NCBI GenBank assembly: GCA_903821145.1
Contig: CAIJKC010000007.1
Location: 1 to 37,691, forward strand
Direction of reading: 5' to 3'
DNA: 37,691 nucleotides
DNA from: an uncultured Actinomycetes bacterium
GTDB lineage: Bacteria; Actinomycetota; Actinomycetes; Nanopelagicales; Nanopelagicaceae
Shown: positions 37,217 to 37,691 of the stretch, in pieces
Position numbering within the stretch: position 1 is the stretch's first letter
Layout: the number at the start of each line of letters is the position of its first letter
Translations under genes and position numbers: made by a program
The notes under the pieces: model-generated
The model's input: only the letters and a program-made list of their open reading frames with translations
Database searches by the model: none
What the model was told of the DNA's origin: nothing

Positions 37217-37691
37217 CTACTCTGGCTTGCGTCCTTGGCGTAGTAAACCGAAGGTGACAGCATCTTCAAGTGCCATCGCAGATGCTGCGATCACGTTCTC
37301 GTGCACGCCAATCGTGCTCCACTCGCCCACGCCATCACTAGTCTCAACGAGCACTCGGGTAATAGCACCTGTTCCTAGGCGGCCTTCAAGGATACGAACC
37401 TTGTAATCAGTGAGGGTGAGCTTTTCGAGTTCGGGATAGAACTTAGCCAGGCCAGTGCGAAGTGCGGTATCGATCGCATTCACGGGACCATTTCCAGAGC
37501 CGGTTGCCACAATCTTCTCGCCCCGGGCTGTGATGGTGACAGTTGCTTGCGAGCTCACATGGTCATCTTCATTCCGATTAACCGTGGTCTGCCAATCTTC
37601 AATGGTGAAGAAGTTTGCGCGCTTGCCATCGAGCTCTTCTCGGAGCAAGAGTTCGAATGAGGCATCTGCAGCTTCAAAGGTAAATCCGCGA
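37217..37691 (-). CDS. cimA: Citramalate synthase, C-terminal part (5' end cut by window edge)
   Basis: The visible 157 residues start with RGFTFEAADASFELLLREEL, a linker and domain junction characteristic of CimA. The LeuA-type C-terminal regulatory domain follows, with DYKVRILEGRLGTGAITRV, DGVGEWSTIGVHENVIAAS and ALEDAVTFGLL. CimA condenses pyruvate and acetyl-CoA to citramalate for isoleucine synthesis via the threonine-independent route. The HMGL-like catalytic domain lies beyond the window. 2-Isopropylmalate synthase is less likely because of the FEAADASFELL segment. It ends 10 bp before xerC. Confidence 0.88.
   Translation of the reverse strand, partial: RGFTFEAADASFELLLREELDGKRANFFTIEDWQTTVNRNEDDHVSSQATVTITARGEKIVATGSGNGPVNAIDTALRTGLAKFYPELEKLTLTDYKVRILEGRLGTGAITRVLVETSDGVGEWSTIGVHENVIAASAMALEDAVTFGLLRQGRKPE

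Overview
The window reads as one long, almost unidirectional housekeeping block from an actinobacterium. The evidence is the gene content and order: cimA–xerC–rpsB–tsf–pyrH–frr–cdsA–rlmN–dxr–rseP–ispG–proS–rimP–nusA–ylxR–infB–rbfA–truB–ribF–rpsO–pnp–M16 peptidase–dapB–thyX–dapA–rnj–ftsK–rodZ-like–rimO–pgsA–cinA–clgR. As I remember them, Streptomyces and Mycobacterium keep this backbone in the same order. Actinobacterial markers include a ClgR-type regulator, a mycoredoxin-like protein and an Rv2466c-like thiol oxidoreductase, both of mycothiol redox families. Base composition looks close to half G+C, and genes are packed with 1-bp or 4-bp overlaps. Together these suggest a streamlined, moderate-GC actinobacterium such as the freshwater acI/Nanopelagicales group. 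That placement is inference. All genes are on the minus strand except azlC/azlD and one doubtful small ORF, so transcription runs from the right end to the left.

Right end (37691 to about 32000): the C-terminal part of citramalate synthase (cimA, cut by the window edge) and xerC, then a 358-bp gap. The gap carries a cluster of inverted repeats ahead of rpsB and a small divergent ORF. Next come rpsB–tsf (ribosomal protein S2 and elongation factor Ts), pyrH, frr and cdsA. Centre-right (32000–23400): rlmN, an inserted aldehyde dehydrogenase, dxr, rseP, ispG and proS, then an inserted TauE/SafE-like permease. This stretch combines isoprenoid (dxr, ispG), phospholipid (cdsA) and envelope-stress (rseP) functions with translation.

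Centre (23400–15500): rimP–nusA–ylxR–infB–rbfA–truB, the classical nusA–infB translation/transcription operon, then ribF, a DsbA-family oxidoreductase and rpsO. The ylxR–infB gap holds two stem-loops and three consecutive six-codon ORFs linked by ATGA overlaps, the most unusual small-scale structure in the window. Centre-left (15500–8100): pnp, an M16 peptidase, dapB, a mycoredoxin-like gene, a plus-strand azlC–azlD pair (branched-chain amino acid export), thyX and dapA. DapA and DapB are successive steps of lysine/diaminopimelate synthesis.

Left end (8100–1): RNase J, FtsK, a RodZ-like membrane HTH protein, RimO, PgsA, a CinA C-terminal-domain protein, ClgR (which keeps its two terminal alanines) and a TetR-family regulator running off the edge. 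PNPase and RNase J, both central to RNA decay, lie in the same block. I saw no tRNA, rRNA, insertion sequence, CRISPR array or phage gene. The window is core genome; the interesting signals are in leaders, inserted single genes and active-site details.
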